A stretch of 64,000 nucleotides of DNA, taken from the NCBI GenBank assembly GCA_018242425.1, contig JAFEBX010000011.1, positions 389,134-453,133 on the forward strand, given 5' to 3'. Each line of letters starts with the position of its first letter. Position 1 is the first letter of the stretch. The notes beneath the pieces are model-generated. The model worked only from the letters and a program-made list of their open reading frames with translations, made no database searches and was not told the DNA's origin. This document shows positions 8,831 to 20,393 of the stretch, piece by piece. The DNA is from Pseudomonadota bacterium (GTDB lineage Bacteria > Pseudomonadota > Gammaproteobacteria > Xanthomonadales > Xanthomonadaceae). The translations under genes and the position numbers were made by a program.

Positions 8831-10190
8831 CCAGCGCTTCCTTGTCGTTGGGCTGGTCGCGGCACTGCTTGCCGCCTGCGCAACACCGGCGTCCACTCCC
8901 GCGCCAAGCGTCCAATCCGTACCCGCTGCAGCGCCGCGCAACGGCAGCGCGGGATTGCAGGTCCCCGGCATCTCGCCGCAACAATTGCACGCAGATTACT
9001 GGCTGGCGCGCAGCCCCGACGCCGACCACATCCGCCTCGATGCCGCGCAGGTCGCCGCGCTCGACGCCGAGCAGTTCCAGCGCGATCCCACCTTCAACCG
9101 CCTTGATGCCTTTCCCACGACGATGGACGGAAGTCGCGTGCGTGGCTGGATCGAACAACTCGCCAAGCGCCCGTCCGGATTGCTCGGCAAGGATGGCGAT
9201 GCGGTCAGCGACAGCCAGGTCGACGCATGGATGGCCAGTCGCGCCATCGACGACATTCCGGCGCAGGTGAAGCCACGCTGGGCGATCGTCACCCGTCGCG
9301 CAAACCTTCGCACCTTCCCCACCGATGTCCGTGTCTTCCGCAATGCACAGGGCATCCGCGAACGCATCGATCGCTTCCAGGAAACCGCACTGTTCCCGGG
9401 CACGCCGGTCGCGGTATTGCACGCCAGTCGCGACGGCAAATGGGTATTCGTCGTCAGCCCGACCTACAAGGCATGGATGGATCGCGAGCCGCTGGCCTAC
9501 GCATCGCAATCCGAAGTCCTCGCATTCGCACGCAACGCCACCCATCGGGTGATCGCGCCGCGCCTGCTTGCCGATGGCCGCCAGCTCGACATGAGTACAC
9601 CGGTCGCCATCGTCAACGGCAAGGCCGTGCTTCCGGCCTGTGCCAACGAATGCCGCCTGACGGAACATGATGTCGAACTTCCGGCCGGCAGCACTGTCGC
9701 CGGAGCCCTGCCCTACAGCCAACGCAATCTGCTCACGCAGGCTTTCCGCCTGCTCGGCGAACCCTACGGCTGGGGCCATGCCGACGGCACCCGCGACTGC
9801 AGCGGCTTCGTCTCCGACGTCTATCGCAGCGTCGGCGTGCAACTGGCGCGCAATACCGGCGACCAGCGCGATTCGCCGGTGCTGCAGACGCAACGCTTCG
9901 ACGAGCGCTCCACCCGAGCGCAACGACTCGCGGCACTGGCGAAGGCGCAACCGGGCGACCTGATCTTCATCCCCGGGCACGTGATGATGGTGATCGGCCA
10001 TCTCGACGGACGCACGTACGTCATCCACGACACCCCGGGCGTGCGCATCAACGACGCCGACGGCAAGCCGCGGCCGTATCCGCTGGATGGGGTTTCAGTG
10101 ACGCCGCTGGAACCGTTGCGCGCCGATGCGCAACGCGACTTCATCGACATCATGCTGGCCTTGCAGCACGTGATGCCGAGCCACGACTGA
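8823..10190 (+). CDS. SH3-domain NlpC/P60 lipoprotein, probable cell-wall endopeptidase
   Basis: This encodes 455 residues. The start MRSQRFLVVGLVAALLAAC supplies a lipoprotein signal and overlaps the rnd stop by eight bases (ATGCGTAG). The middle part holds bacterial SH3-type segments (RRANLRTFPTDVR and VAVLHASRDGKWVFV). The C-terminal NlpC/P60 papain-like domain has the catalytic Cys in GTRDCSGFVSDVYRS and the His in IPGHVMMVIGHLDG. Such enzymes cleave peptide stems of peptidoglycan, usually the D-Glu/diamino-acid bond, and this one should sit on a membrane facing the periplasm. Confidence 0.9.
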   Translation: MRSQRFLVVGLVAALLAACATPASTPAPSVQSVPAAAPRNGSAGLQVPGISPQQLHADYWLARSPDADHIRLDAAQVAALDAEQFQRDPTFNRLDAFPTTMDGSRVRGWIEQLAKRPSGLLGKDGDAVSDSQVDAWMASRAIDDIPAQVKPRWAIVTRRANLRTFPTDVRVFRNAQGIRERIDRFQETALFPGTPVAVLHASRDGKWVFVVSPTYKAWMDREPLAYASQSEVLAFARNATHRVIAPRLLADGRQLDMSTPVAIVNGKAVLPACANECRLTEHDVELPAGSTVAGALPYSQRNLLTQAFRLLGEPYGWGHADGTRDCSGFVSDVYRSVGVQLARNTGDQRDSPVLQTQRFDERSTRAQRLAALAKAQPGDLIFIPGHVMMVIGHLDGRTYVIHDTPGVRINDADGKPRPYPLDGVSVTPLEPLRADAQRDFIDIMLALQHVMPSHD

Positions 10191-10209
10191 CCGCCCGACA
10201 CGGATCCCG

Positions 10210-11007
10210 TCAGGCCTTGATCGCGCGCGTCATCAGGTAGGACTGGTGGACGATGTTGCGGACGAAGAATTGCCCGACCAATTCGATGAACTCGCGGCGG
10301 AACTGCGCCAGCCGCGTCGGGTCGTCTGCAAGCACCGACACCAGCTTCGCCACCGGCCCCGCGGATTGCTCCATCAGCGTAACGAAGTGCTGGGGGCTGA
10401 GCGCAGGGAAACGCAATTCATCGCGGCGGAATTCGATGTCACGCACCTTGTCTCCAAGCCGCTGCAATATCGTCGCGGGATCGCCCCATTCCTGCGGCGG
10501 CGCCGCGCCCGGCGGCGGCGGCAGATAGCCGGACACCAGCGCGAAGATCCTGCCGACCAGCATTTCCGGCGGCCACGTCGAGAATGCGATGCGCCCGCCC
10601 GGCTTCAACACGCGCAGCATCTCCGCGACGGCAACCTCGGAACGTGGCGCAAACATGTGCCCGTACTGGCTCAGGACCGCGTCGAACGATGCATCGGGCC
10701 AGGGTAGCGCCTCGACGTCGCCTTCCGTGAATTCGCTTTCCACGCCGGCCAGCGCCGCGTTCCTGCGCGCCTCGTCGAGCAGGACCGGAGAGAGATCCAG
10801 CCCGCATGCCTTCGCGCCCGTGCGCGCTGCCGTCACGGCGACCACACCGGTCCCGCAAGCGACATCAAGAACGGACTGACCGGGGAGTATCCCGGCGAAT
10901 TCCACCAGGCAGGCTGCCGGTGGCGTGGTAGATGCCGCGATCGGGACGAACAACGCCCATGCCTCGCGCTGGGCTGCCTTGAACTGTGCAAACGGATCAG
11001 TTGCCAT
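10210..11007 (-). CDS. Class I SAM-dependent methyltransferase
   Basis: This encodes 265 residues. Motif I of Rossmann methyltransferases is VLDVACGTGVVAVTAAR, followed by the acidic loop at CGLDLSP and motif III near LRVLKPGGRIAFSTW. It resembles UbiE/COQ5-like or phosphatidylethanolamine-type small-molecule methyltransferases, but the substrate cannot be told. The start MATDPFAQFK was chosen because a longer frame runs into the tRNA-Ser gene 40 bases upstream. It may be transcribed with that tRNA. Confidence 0.85.
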   Translation of the reverse strand: MATDPFAQFKAAQREAWALFVPIAASTTPPAACLVEFAGILPGQSVLDVACGTGVVAVTAARTGAKACGLDLSPVLLDEARRNAALAGVESEFTEGDVEALPWPDASFDAVLSQYGHMFAPRSEVAVAEMLRVLKPGGRIAFSTWPPEMLVGRIFALVSGYLPPPPGAAPPQEWGDPATILQRLGDKVRDIEFRRDELRFPALSPQHFVTLMEQSAGPVAKLVSVLADDPTRLAQFRREFIELVGQFFVRNIVHQSYLMTRAIKA

Positions 11008-11046
11008 CCCGAATCCCTCCGGAACATTGGCGAACGATGCTGGAGC

Positions 11047-11139
11047 TGGCGGAAACGGAGGGATTCGAACCCTCGATGCAGCTTTTGACCGCATACTCCC
11101 TTAGCAGGGGAGCCCCTTCGGCCTCTCGGGCACGTTTCC
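11047..11139 (-). tRNA. tRNA-Ser (anticodon GCT)
   Basis: On the minus strand this reads as a 93-base class II tRNA. The acceptor stem GGAAACG pairs with CGTTTCC, followed by discriminator G and an encoded CCA. The anticodon loop is CTGCTAA within the stem CCCTGCTAAGGG, giving GCT, which reads AGC/AGU serine codons. A long variable arm lies before the T arm (GGTTCGAATCC). Its place after csrA matches the serV position in Escherichia coli. Confidence 0.97.
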
Positions 11140-11175
11140 GGGTAGAACTGGATCCCGGCGCTTGGCCGGGTCGCT

Positions 11176-11204
11176 AGGATACCGTCGCAGGCGGTTCGCG
11201 TAAA
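11176..11204 (-). promoter_or_regulatory. Probable sigma-70 promoter for tRNA-Ser
   Basis: On the minus strand TTTACG, a 17-base spacer and TATCCT lie about 37 bases before the mature tRNA 5' end. Each hexamer matches the consensus in four of six positions, and the spacing is ideal. Confidence 0.45.
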
Positions 11205-11219
11205 CCGCACTCGCGCTGA

Positions 11220-11411
11220 TTACGCCTCGTGTTCGACGGGAGCGTCGTCGTCCTTCTGGATCTTCTGGTAGATCTCTTCACGATGCACCGCGACGTCCTT
11301 GGGCGCGGTGATACCGATACGCACCTGGTTTCCCTTGACGCCCAGGACCGTGACGGTCACCGAGTCTCCAATCATCAGGGTTTCCCCGACTCTGCGGGTC
11401 AAAATCAACAT
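11220..11411 (-). CDS. csrA: Carbon storage regulator CsrA (RsmA)
   Basis: This encodes 63 residues from [16 protein letters not shown], the invariant CsrA opening, with [18 protein letters not shown] in the core and the acidic Xanthomonad-type tail. CsrA is a dimeric RNA-binding protein that binds GGA motifs in leaders and controls carbon flow, motility and virulence traits. The start was placed at MLIL, preceded by GGAGAG; an upstream open extension is not conserved. It lies between alaS and tRNA-Ser, the same order as in Escherichia coli. Confidence 0.97.
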   Translation of the reverse strand: MLILTRRVGETLMIGDSVTVTVLGVKGNQVRIGITAPKDVAVHREEIYQKIQKDDDAPVEHEA

Positions 11412-11541
11412 CGAGACAGCTCTCCAATTACATTCGGTCGGGGGACACCGGCTAAACCTCATGGTTCAGCAATGTGCACATTCTAATCACATAAATCCCA
11501 ACAGATCAGCCCCTTGTTGGTACTGAATCGCAGATCGGGCT

Positions 11542-14175
<2,634 letters not shown>

Positions 14176-14302
14176 GGCATCTAAATCGGGCGGATGGCCC
14201 GCGATGCCAACGAAATGTGGGCGAAACAGGCGCGGACCAACGGGCCGACTAGGGTATCAGCACCGCCCCGTACGGGCGAATCGGCCAGGCACCATCAGAA
14301 AC

Positions 14303-14833
14303 TTAGGGATCGTCGGGATCGAACCGCGTCGCTGCCCGAACCTGATCCATGGTGTAGCCACGCCGGAGCAGGAAGTCGGCGGCCTTGCGCTGGGCCGCGC
14401 GTTCCCCGGCAAGGGCGTCGGGATGCCGACGACGGATCAGGTCACGGGCCTGTACAGCCCAATCCGTTTCCGAAGCTTCCAGCGCGACCCTGGCCTGGTC
14501 GCCATCGAGGCCGTGGGTCTCGAGTTCGGCACGGATCCGCCGCGGCCCGTAGCCGGACATGGTGCGGCTGCGCACCAGCGATTCGGCGAAGCGGCCATCG
14601 TCCTGCCAGCCTTCGGCGACCATTCGTGCCACCGCGGCATCGGCGTCCGTCACCGGGACGCCGCGGATCGTCAGTTTCCGCAACAGCTCCTTGCGGGAAT
14701 GCTCGCGCCGGACCAGCAGCCCGAGCGCACGTTGCGCCGGGCTCGGTTCAGGCCGGGTACGGCGGCGGGGGCGCGAGGAAGCTCCGCCCGCCGCCGTCCC
14801 GAATTCGTCATCCGGCGCGCCCGGTTCCAACAT
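14303..14833 (-). CDS. recX: Regulatory protein RecX
   Basis: This encodes 176 residues. RecX binds RecA filaments and limits RecA activity. The protein has three-helix repeats typical of the family: RREHSRKELLRKLTIRG, VARMVAEGWQDDGRFAES and SGYGPRRIRAELETHGLD. The first 30 residues are a low-complexity Gly/Ala/Arg/Pro lead. Its ATG overlaps the recA stop by one base (TGATG), so it should be translated by coupling to recA. Confidence 0.94.
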   Translation of the reverse strand: MLEPGAPDDEFGTAAGGASSRPRRRTRPEPSPAQRALGLLVRREHSRKELLRKLTIRGVPVTDADAAVARMVAEGWQDDGRFAESLVRSRTMSGYGPRRIRAELETHGLDGDQARVALEASETDWAVQARDLIRRRHPDALAGERAAQRKAADFLLRRGYTMDQVRAATRFDPDDP

Positions 14834-15858
14834 CAGTCCTCGGCGTCTTCATTGCGGCTGGCTTCCTCCGGCACGAACTTCTCGCGCAGGGCAGCTTCCA
14901 GTTCGGTGGCGACCGTGGGGTTTTCCTTGAGGTACTGGCGAGCGTTTTCCTTGCCCTGGCCGATACGTTCGCTGCCGTAGCTGTACCAGGCGCCGGACTT
15001 CTCGACCAGCTTGGCATCAACGCCCATGTCGATCAGTTCGCCTTCACGGCTGATGCCCTCGCCGTAGAGGATCTCGGTGATGACCTGCTTGAACGGCGGC
15101 GCCAGCTTGTTCTTGACCACCTTGATGCGGGTCTGGTTGCCGATGATCTCGTCACCCTTCTTGATCGCGCCGATGCGACGGATGTCGAGGCGCACCGAAG
15201 CGTAGAACTTGAGCGCGTTGCCGCCCGTGGTCACTTCCGGGCTCTGGCCCGGCATCATCACGCCGATCTTCATGCGCAACTGGTTGATGAAGACCACCAG
15301 GCAGTTGCTGCGCTTGATGTTACCGGTGAGCTTGCGCAGGGCCTGGCTCATCAGGCGCGCCTGCAGGCCGGGGAGCTGGTCGCCCATCTCGCCTTCGATT
15401 TCGGCCTTCGGCGTCAGTGCCGCGACCGAGTCGACGACCACGATGTCGACCGCGTTGGAACGCACCAGCATGTCGGCGATTTCCAGCGCCTGTTCGCCGG
15501 TGTCGGGCTGCGACAGCAGGAGGTCATCGAGGTTGACGCCCAGCTTGCGGGCATAGACCGGGTCGAGCGCGTGTTCGGCGTCGATGAAGGCCGCGGTGCC
15601 ACCGGCCTTCTGGCATTCGGCGATCGCCTGCAGCGTCAGCGTGGTCTTGCCCGAGGATTCCGGACCGTAGATTTCGACCACGCGGCCCTTGGGCAGGCCA
15701 CCGATGCCGAGCGCGATGTCGAGCATCAGCGAACCGGTGCCGATGGTTTCCACCGCTTCCACCGGGCGCTCGCCCATGCGCATTACCGAGCCCTTGCCGA
15801 ACTGCTTCTCGATCTGGCTCAGGGCCGCGGCCAGTGCGCGCTGCTTGTTCTCGTCCAT
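14833..15858 (-). CDS. recA: Recombinase RecA
   Basis: This encodes 341 residues from [20 protein letters not shown]. The Walker A motif is [10 protein letters not shown], Walker B is in [14 protein letters not shown], and the DNA-binding loop regions [18 protein letters not shown] and [14 protein letters not shown] are intact. RecA drives homologous recombination and stimulates LexA self-cleavage. A ribosome site AGAGGA stands nine bases before the ATG. recX is coupled downstream and lexA lies 160 bases upstream. I see no LexA box of the type found at lexA in that gap. Confidence 0.99.
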   Translation of the reverse strand: MDENKQRALAAALSQIEKQFGKGSVMRMGERPVEAVETIGTGSLMLDIALGIGGLPKGRVVEIYGPESSGKTTLTLQAIAECQKAGGTAAFIDAEHALDPVYARKLGVNLDDLLLSQPDTGEQALEIADMLVRSNAVDIVVVDSVAALTPKAEIEGEMGDQLPGLQARLMSQALRKLTGNIKRSNCLVVFINQLRMKIGVMMPGQSPEVTTGGNALKFYASVRLDIRRIGAIKKGDEIIGNQTRIKVVKNKLAPPFKQVITEILYGEGISREGELIDMGVDAKLVEKSGAWYSYGSERIGQGKENARQYLKENPTVATELEAALREKFVPEEASRNEDAED

Positions 15859-16018
15859 CGTGGTCGTCCTCTTCAAAGTTGTTGTATTCGCGTGTTGGAA
15901 ACAGTGTCGTGGGTGGTGATCGCACAGACTGCGACAGCTGGTTCCATATCCAGACTGGCCGCTGAACCGGTGGCGCCATAGCGGCGCGCTACCCGGTTTG
16001 CCGTGGGGAAACGCCCCG

Positions 16019-16669
16019 TCATGCGCTGGGTCGAATCAGCCCGCAGTACAGGCCTTCGATCGCGAAGTCCTGGCCGGGCAGCACTTCGATCGGTGCGTAA
16101 TCGGGATTGCGCGGCAGCAGGCGGATGCCCTCGCGACCGTTGCGGAACAGCTTGACGGTGATTTCCTCGTCGATGCGCGCGACCACGATCTGGCCGCTGC
16201 GGGCGTCGTTGGTGCGATGGACGCCGATCAGGTCGCCGTCGAAGATGCCTTCGTCGCGCATCGAATCACCCTTCACCCGCAGCAGGTAGTCGGGCTTGGG
16301 CGAGAAGAACACGCGATCCAGCACCACGTAACTGTCGGAACCGATGTCGGCGCCGATCGGCACGCCGGCAGCGACCTGGCCGAGGACCGGCAGGCGCACC
16401 GCGTCTTCATTCAACGATTCCAGCTCCAACGCCGCCTGCACCCGGCTCGGCGGGCGCAGCAGCTTCAGGCTGCGCGCCTTGCCCGGCGAACGGGCGATCG
16501 CGCCGGCGGCTTCCAGAGCCTCCAGGTGGTACTGGGCGGCACGCACGCCCTTGAAGCCGAAGGCACGGGCGATCTCGGTCTGGGCCGGGGCGACACCGTC
16601 CACTTCGATGCGCTCGGCGATGAAGTCGAGAATCGCCTGCTGGGTCTGGCTGAGGTCTGTCTGGTTCAT
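16019..16669 (-). CDS. lexA: LexA repressor
   Basis: This encodes 216 residues. The N-terminal winged helix ([20 protein letters not shown]) binds the SOS operator. The self-cleavage site is A101-G102 (QVAAGVPIG), with the catalytic dyad S136 in [11 protein letters not shown] and K173 in EITVKLF. The protein represses SOS genes until RecA filaments trigger cleavage. There is no Shine-Dalgarno sequence before the ATG; a LexA box and -10 element lie directly against it, so the mRNA is probably leaderless and the gene autoregulated. recA follows. Confidence 0.97.
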   Translation of the reverse strand: MNQTDLSQTQQAILDFIAERIEVDGVAPAQTEIARAFGFKGVRAAQYHLEALEAAGAIARSPGKARSLKLLRPPSRVQAALELESLNEDAVRLPVLGQVAAGVPIGADIGSDSYVVLDRVFFSPKPDYLLRVKGDSMRDEGIFDGDLIGVHRTNDARSGQIVVARIDEEITVKLFRNGREGIRLLPRNPDYAPIEVLPGQDFAIEGLYCGLIRPSA

Positions 16670-16670
16670 G

Positions 16671-16689
16671 TGAGTAGTAATACTGCTAA
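16671..16689 (-). promoter_or_regulatory. LexA box (SOS operator) at lexA
   Basis: TGAGTAGTAATACTGCTAA matches 17 of 19 positions of the palindrome TTAGTAGTAATACTACTAA, the operator pattern of Xanthomonadales LexA and unlike the enterobacterial CTGT-N8-ACAG. It begins two bases before the lexA start codon and covers the -10 element, so bound LexA would block its own transcription. Confidence 0.85.
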
Positions 16690-16705
16690 CAAATCAGACT
16701 GTCAA
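16677..16705 (-). promoter_or_regulatory. lexA promoter, predicted to give a leaderless transcript
   Basis: On the minus strand a perfect -35 TTGACA (16700-16705) and a -10 TATTAC (16677-16682) are 17 bases apart. The -10 ends seven bases before the ATG, which puts the transcription start at or one base before the A of the start codon. Its -10 overlaps the LexA box. Confidence 0.75.
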
Positions 16706-16737
16706 TCACCCCGCCCGATCTGCTGCAATGCCCGGCA

Positions 16738-17118
16738 ATGAACAACTCCACTTGCCCCTGCGATCCCGCCCGCCGCTATGCCGACTGCTGCGGACCGCTC
16801 CACGCCGGCACCCCGGCCCGCGATGCCGAAGCCCTGATGCGCTCCCGCTACAGCGCCTACGTGATGGGACTGGAAGACTATTTGCTGGTGAGCTGGCATC
16901 CGACGACGCGACCGCAACCGCCGCTACTGGGCTCCGGCTCAACGCTGAAATGGCTGCGCCTGAAGGTGATCGAACATCGCGCGATCGACGCCGACCACGC
17001 CGAGGTGGAATTCGAAGCGCGCTGCCTGGAAAACGGCGCCCGTCGCGACCTGCACGAACGCAGCCGCTTCGTCCGCGAAGGCGGCCACTGGTTCTACGTG
17101 GACGGCGTGATCCGCTAG
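16738..17118 (+). CDS. YchJ family protein (UPF0225) with SEC-C-type zinc motif
   Basis: This encodes 126 residues. The N-terminus has the Cys cluster CPCDPARRYADCCGPLH, a SEC-C-like metal site, and the middle has the family motif AEALMRSRYSAYVMG followed by the NTF2-like fold ending DGVIR. The biochemical role is not established. It is divergent from lexA with 68 bases between the start codons, and its 3' end overlaps pncC tail-to-tail by four bases. Confidence 0.9.
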   Translation: MNNSTCPCDPARRYADCCGPLHAGTPARDAEALMRSRYSAYVMGLEDYLLVSWHPTTRPQPPLLGSGSTLKWLRLKVIEHRAIDADHAEVEFEARCLENGARRDLHERSRFVREGGHWFYVDGVIR

Positions 17119-17615
17119 ACCGCTTCGTCCATCAATCCGCGCAGGGCCGTCGCCACTGTCTGCCGGCGCACGGCTTCGCGATCGCCATCGAAGTGGAAGA
17201 CATTCGCGCGCGCGTAACCACCACGGCGCTTCCAGCCGATCCACACCGTGCCCACCGGCTTGTCGTCGCTGCCGCCCCCGGGGCCGGCAATGCCGGTGAC
17301 CGCGACCGCGATATTGGCGCCGGAATGGATCAGCGCCCCGGAGACCATTTCGATCGCACATTCGCGACTGACCGCACCCTGCTGTTCCAGCGTCTGCGGA
17401 CGCACGCCGAGCAAGGCCTGCTTGGCCTCGTAGCTGTAGACGACCATCCCGCAGTCGAACCACGCCGATGAGCCGGCGACGTCGGTCGCGAGCTTGGCGA
17501 TCCAGCCACCGGTGCAGCTTTCGGCGGTGACCAGCGTCAACCGCCGCGCCTGCAGCCATGTGGCGACGTCGTGGATCAGGCGCTGGAGTTCGGCGTCGCT
17601 GGGAATGCCGGCCAT
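17115..17615 (-). CDS. pncC: CinA C-terminal domain protein, nicotinamide-nucleotide amidase
   Basis: This encodes 166 residues, the standalone CinA_C length. The motif [21 protein letters not shown] and the loop [20 protein letters not shown] are the family signatures; the Ser/Thr and Lys there form the amidase site that deamidates NMN to nicotinate mononucleotide for NAD recycling. The start [10 protein letters not shown] gives the usual length. It is divergent from mutS (57 bases) and close to lexA-recA, as pncC is next to recA in Escherichia coli. Confidence 0.92.
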   Translation of the reverse strand: MAGIPSDAELQRLIHDVATWLQARRLTLVTAESCTGGWIAKLATDVAGSSAWFDCGMVVYSYEAKQALLGVRPQTLEQQGAVSRECAIEMVSGALIHSGANIAVAVTGIAGPGGGSDDKPVGTVWIGWKRRGGYARANVFHFDGDREAVRRQTVATALRGLMDEAV

Positions 17616-17672
17616 CGGAAGTCTCGGGCGGGATGCGTGACAATAGCCGATCACGCCCATCGCCCGCACCAC

Positions 17673-20243
17673 ATGTCCGCAGCCGAACACACGCCATTGA
17701 TGAAGCAGTATTTCGCCGCCAAGGCGGAACATCCCGACGTGTTGCTGCTGTTCCGGATGGGCGATTTCTACGAGCTTTTCTACGACGACGCGCGGCGCGC
17801 CGCCAAATTGCTCGACATCACCCTGACCCAGCGCGGCCAGAGCGCGGGCCAGCCGATCCCGATGGCCGGGGTGCCGGTGCACGCCTACGAGGGTTATCTG
17901 GCGCGACTGGTGGCGCTGGGCGAATCGGTGGCGATCTGCGAACAGATCGGTGATCCCGCGACATCAAAGGGACTGGTCGAACGCAAGGTGGTGCGGATCG
18001 TCACGCCGGGCACGGTGACCGACGAAGCCCTGCTGCAGGATCGTCGCGACACCCTGTTGATGGCAGTCGCACGCGGGCGCGATGGTTATGGGCTGGCCTG
18101 GGCCGATCTTGCCGGCGGCCGGATGATGGCGGCGCAACTGCGTGATGCCGATGCACTGGAAGCGGAACTGGCGCGACTCGATCCCGCCGAACTGCTGATC
18201 GCCGATGAAGACGGTTGGCCGGAGTTCGTGACGCAGCGCGGTGGCGTGCGCAAGCGTGCGCCATGGCTGTTCGATGCCGACAGCGGACGTCGCAAGCTGA
18301 TCGATTTCTTCAACGTCCACGATCTCGGCGCCTACGGCATCGAGGATGCACCGCACGCGATCGCGGCGCTCGGCGCATTGCTCGGTTATGTCGAGGAGAC
18401 GCAGAAGCAGCGCCTTCCACACCTCACGTCGATCGCGGTGGAATCGGGCGACGACGCCATCGCGATGAACGCCGCGACGCGTCGTCATCTTGAACTCGAC
18501 ACCCGCATCGACGGCGACACGAAGAACACCTTGCTCGGCGTGCTCGACTCCACCATTTCGCCGATGGGCGGGCGCTTGCTGCGGCGTTGGCTGCATCGCC
18601 CGCTGCGTGACCACGGCATCGTGCGCGAACGCCAGCATGCAGTGACGACATTGCTGGGTTCCGGAAAGCTCGACGATTTGCGTGAGACCTTCCGTGGCCT
18701 CGGCGATCTCGAACGCATCCTCACCCGCATCGCCCTGCGCAGCGCACGCCCACGCGATCTCTCCACCCTGCGCGATGGCCTGGCGCTGACGCCGCGCATC
18801 GCCGGATTGCTCGCCGGCCTCGATTCGCCACGGTTGCAGGCACTCGCCACCGAGCTCGGCCAGCACGACGACATCGCCCGATTGCTGGAAACCGCCGTCG
18901 TCGCGCAGCCACCGTTGCTCGCCCGCGATGGCGGCGTGATCGCCGAAGGCTATGACGCCGAACTCGACGAGCTGCGCATGCTCTCGACCCATGCCGACCA
19001 GTTCCTGATCGACCTCGAACAACGCGAACGCGAAGCCACCGGCATCGCCACGCTCAAGGTCGGCTACAACCGCGTCCACGGCTATTACATCGAACTCGGC
19101 AAGGCGCAGGCCGAGAAGGCGCCGGTCCATTACACGCGCCGGCAGACGCTGGCCAATGCCGAGCGTTACATCACCGAGGAGCTGAAATCCTTCGAGGACA
19201 AGGTGCTGTCGGCGCGCGAACGTTCACTGGCGCGCGAGAAGCAGTTGTACGACGGCTTGCTCGACGCCCTGAACGTCGATCTCGAACCATTGAAGCGCTG
19301 CGCCGCGGCGCTGTCGGAGCTCGACGTGCTGGCCTGCTTCGCCGAACGCGCCGACGCCCTCGACTGGCGCGCCCCGGAACTGGTCGATGCACCGCAACTC
19401 CACATCGAGCGCGGCCGCCATCCGGTGGTGGAAGCCGTGCGCGAGGATCCGTTCACGCCCAACGACCTCGATCTCTCGCCCGAACGCCGCATGCTGGTCA
19501 TCACCGGCCCCAACATGGGCGGCAAGAGCACCTACATGCGCCAGATCGCGCTGATCGTGCTGCTCGCCAACATCGGCAGTTTCGTCCCGGCATCCAGCGC
19601 GCGCATCGGCCCGGTCGATCGCATCCTCACCCGCATCGGTGCCGGCGACGATCTCGCCAAGGGCCAGTCGACCTTCATGGTCGAGATGAGCGAAACCAGT
19701 TACATCCTCCACCACGCCACCGCGCAATCACTGGTGCTGATGGATGAAATCGGCCGCGGCACCTCGACCTACGACGGACTGGCGCTGGCCGATGCCTGCG
19801 CGCGCCATCTCGCCGAAACCAACCGCAGCTTCACCTTGTTCGCCACCCACTACTTCGAACTCACTGCGCTCGCGCAAGCGGACAGCGGCATCGCCAACGT
19901 CCATCTCGATGCCGTCGAACACGGCGACGCACTGGTGTTCATGCATTCGGTGAAGGATGGCCCGGCCAACCGCAGCTTCGGCCTGCAGGTGGCCGCACTG
20001 GCCGGCCTGCCGAAATCGGTGGTGCGCGATGCGCGCGCGCGACTCGCCGAACTCGAACGGCATGGCCGCGACGACACCGCGGCACAGGCACCACTGACCG
20101 CCGACACGCTCGACAATCCGCAACAGATCGGTCTGTTCGCGCCGCGTTCCGCGGCACTCGATGCTCTCGCCGGCATCGATCCCGACGAACTCACGCCGAA
20201 ACAGGCGCTGGAAGCGTTGTATCGCCTCAAGGCGCTGGGCTGA
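17673..20243 (+). CDS. mutS: DNA mismatch repair protein MutS
   Basis: This encodes 856 residues. The mismatch-reading Phe-x-Glu is F32-Y-E34 in MGDFYELF. The clamp and connector regions follow, and the ATPase has Walker A GPNMGGKS at about 612-619, Walker [17 protein letters not shown] and the dimer-contacting FATHYFEL. MutS recognises mismatches and small loops and recruits MutL. The start [14 protein letters not shown] fits the family; a longer upstream frame overlaps the divergent pncC. There is no gene for 150 bases after the stop. Confidence 0.98.
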   Translation: MSAAEHTPLMKQYFAAKAEHPDVLLLFRMGDFYELFYDDARRAAKLLDITLTQRGQSAGQPIPMAGVPVHAYEGYLARLVALGESVAICEQIGDPATSKGLVERKVVRIVTPGTVTDEALLQDRRDTLLMAVARGRDGYGLAWADLAGGRMMAAQLRDADALEAELARLDPAELLIADEDGWPEFVTQRGGVRKRAPWLFDADSGRRKLIDFFNVHDLGAYGIEDAPHAIAALGALLGYVEETQKQRLPHLTSIAVESGDDAIAMNAATRRHLELDTRIDGDTKNTLLGVLDSTISPMGGRLLRRWLHRPLRDHGIVRERQHAVTTLLGSGKLDDLRETFRGLGDLERILTRIALRSARPRDLSTLRDGLALTPRIAGLLAGLDSPRLQALATELGQHDDIARLLETAVVAQPPLLARDGGVIAEGYDAELDELRMLSTHADQFLIDLEQREREATGIATLKVGYNRVHGYYIELGKAQAEKAPVHYTRRQTLANAERYITEELKSFEDKVLSARERSLAREKQLYDGLLDALNVDLEPLKRCAAALSELDVLACFAERADALDWRAPELVDAPQLHIERGRHPVVEAVREDPFTPNDLDLSPERRMLVITGPNMGGKSTYMRQIALIVLLANIGSFVPASSARIGPVDRILTRIGAGDDLAKGQSTFMVEMSETSYILHHATAQSLVLMDEIGRGTSTYDGLALADACARHLAETNRSFTLFATHYFELTALAQADSGIANVHLDAVEHGDALVFMHSVKDGPANRSFGLQVAALAGLPKSVVRDARARLAELERHGRDDTAAQAPLTADTLDNPQQIGLFAPRSAALDALAGIDPDELTPKQALEALYRLKALG

Positions 20244-20393
20244 CCCGGCGCATCGTTTCACGGCTGCTTATCTTCCGGGCTGGCAGACTGCTGGCACGTT
20301 GATCGACGATGACTATCACTTTAGTCATTTTTATCGATTTCCATTTGCGCCATCGATCGTCGAGCATCAATCGATCTTCCACGGAGCAGTGCG

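Noticed and set aside
20307..20334. OxyR-like site before katA (ATCG-N7-CTAT-N7-GTCA-N7-CGAT)
   Set aside because: Only 11 of 16 half-site bases match the ATAG/CTAT pattern and the third half-site is almost absent, so it is too weak to annotate.
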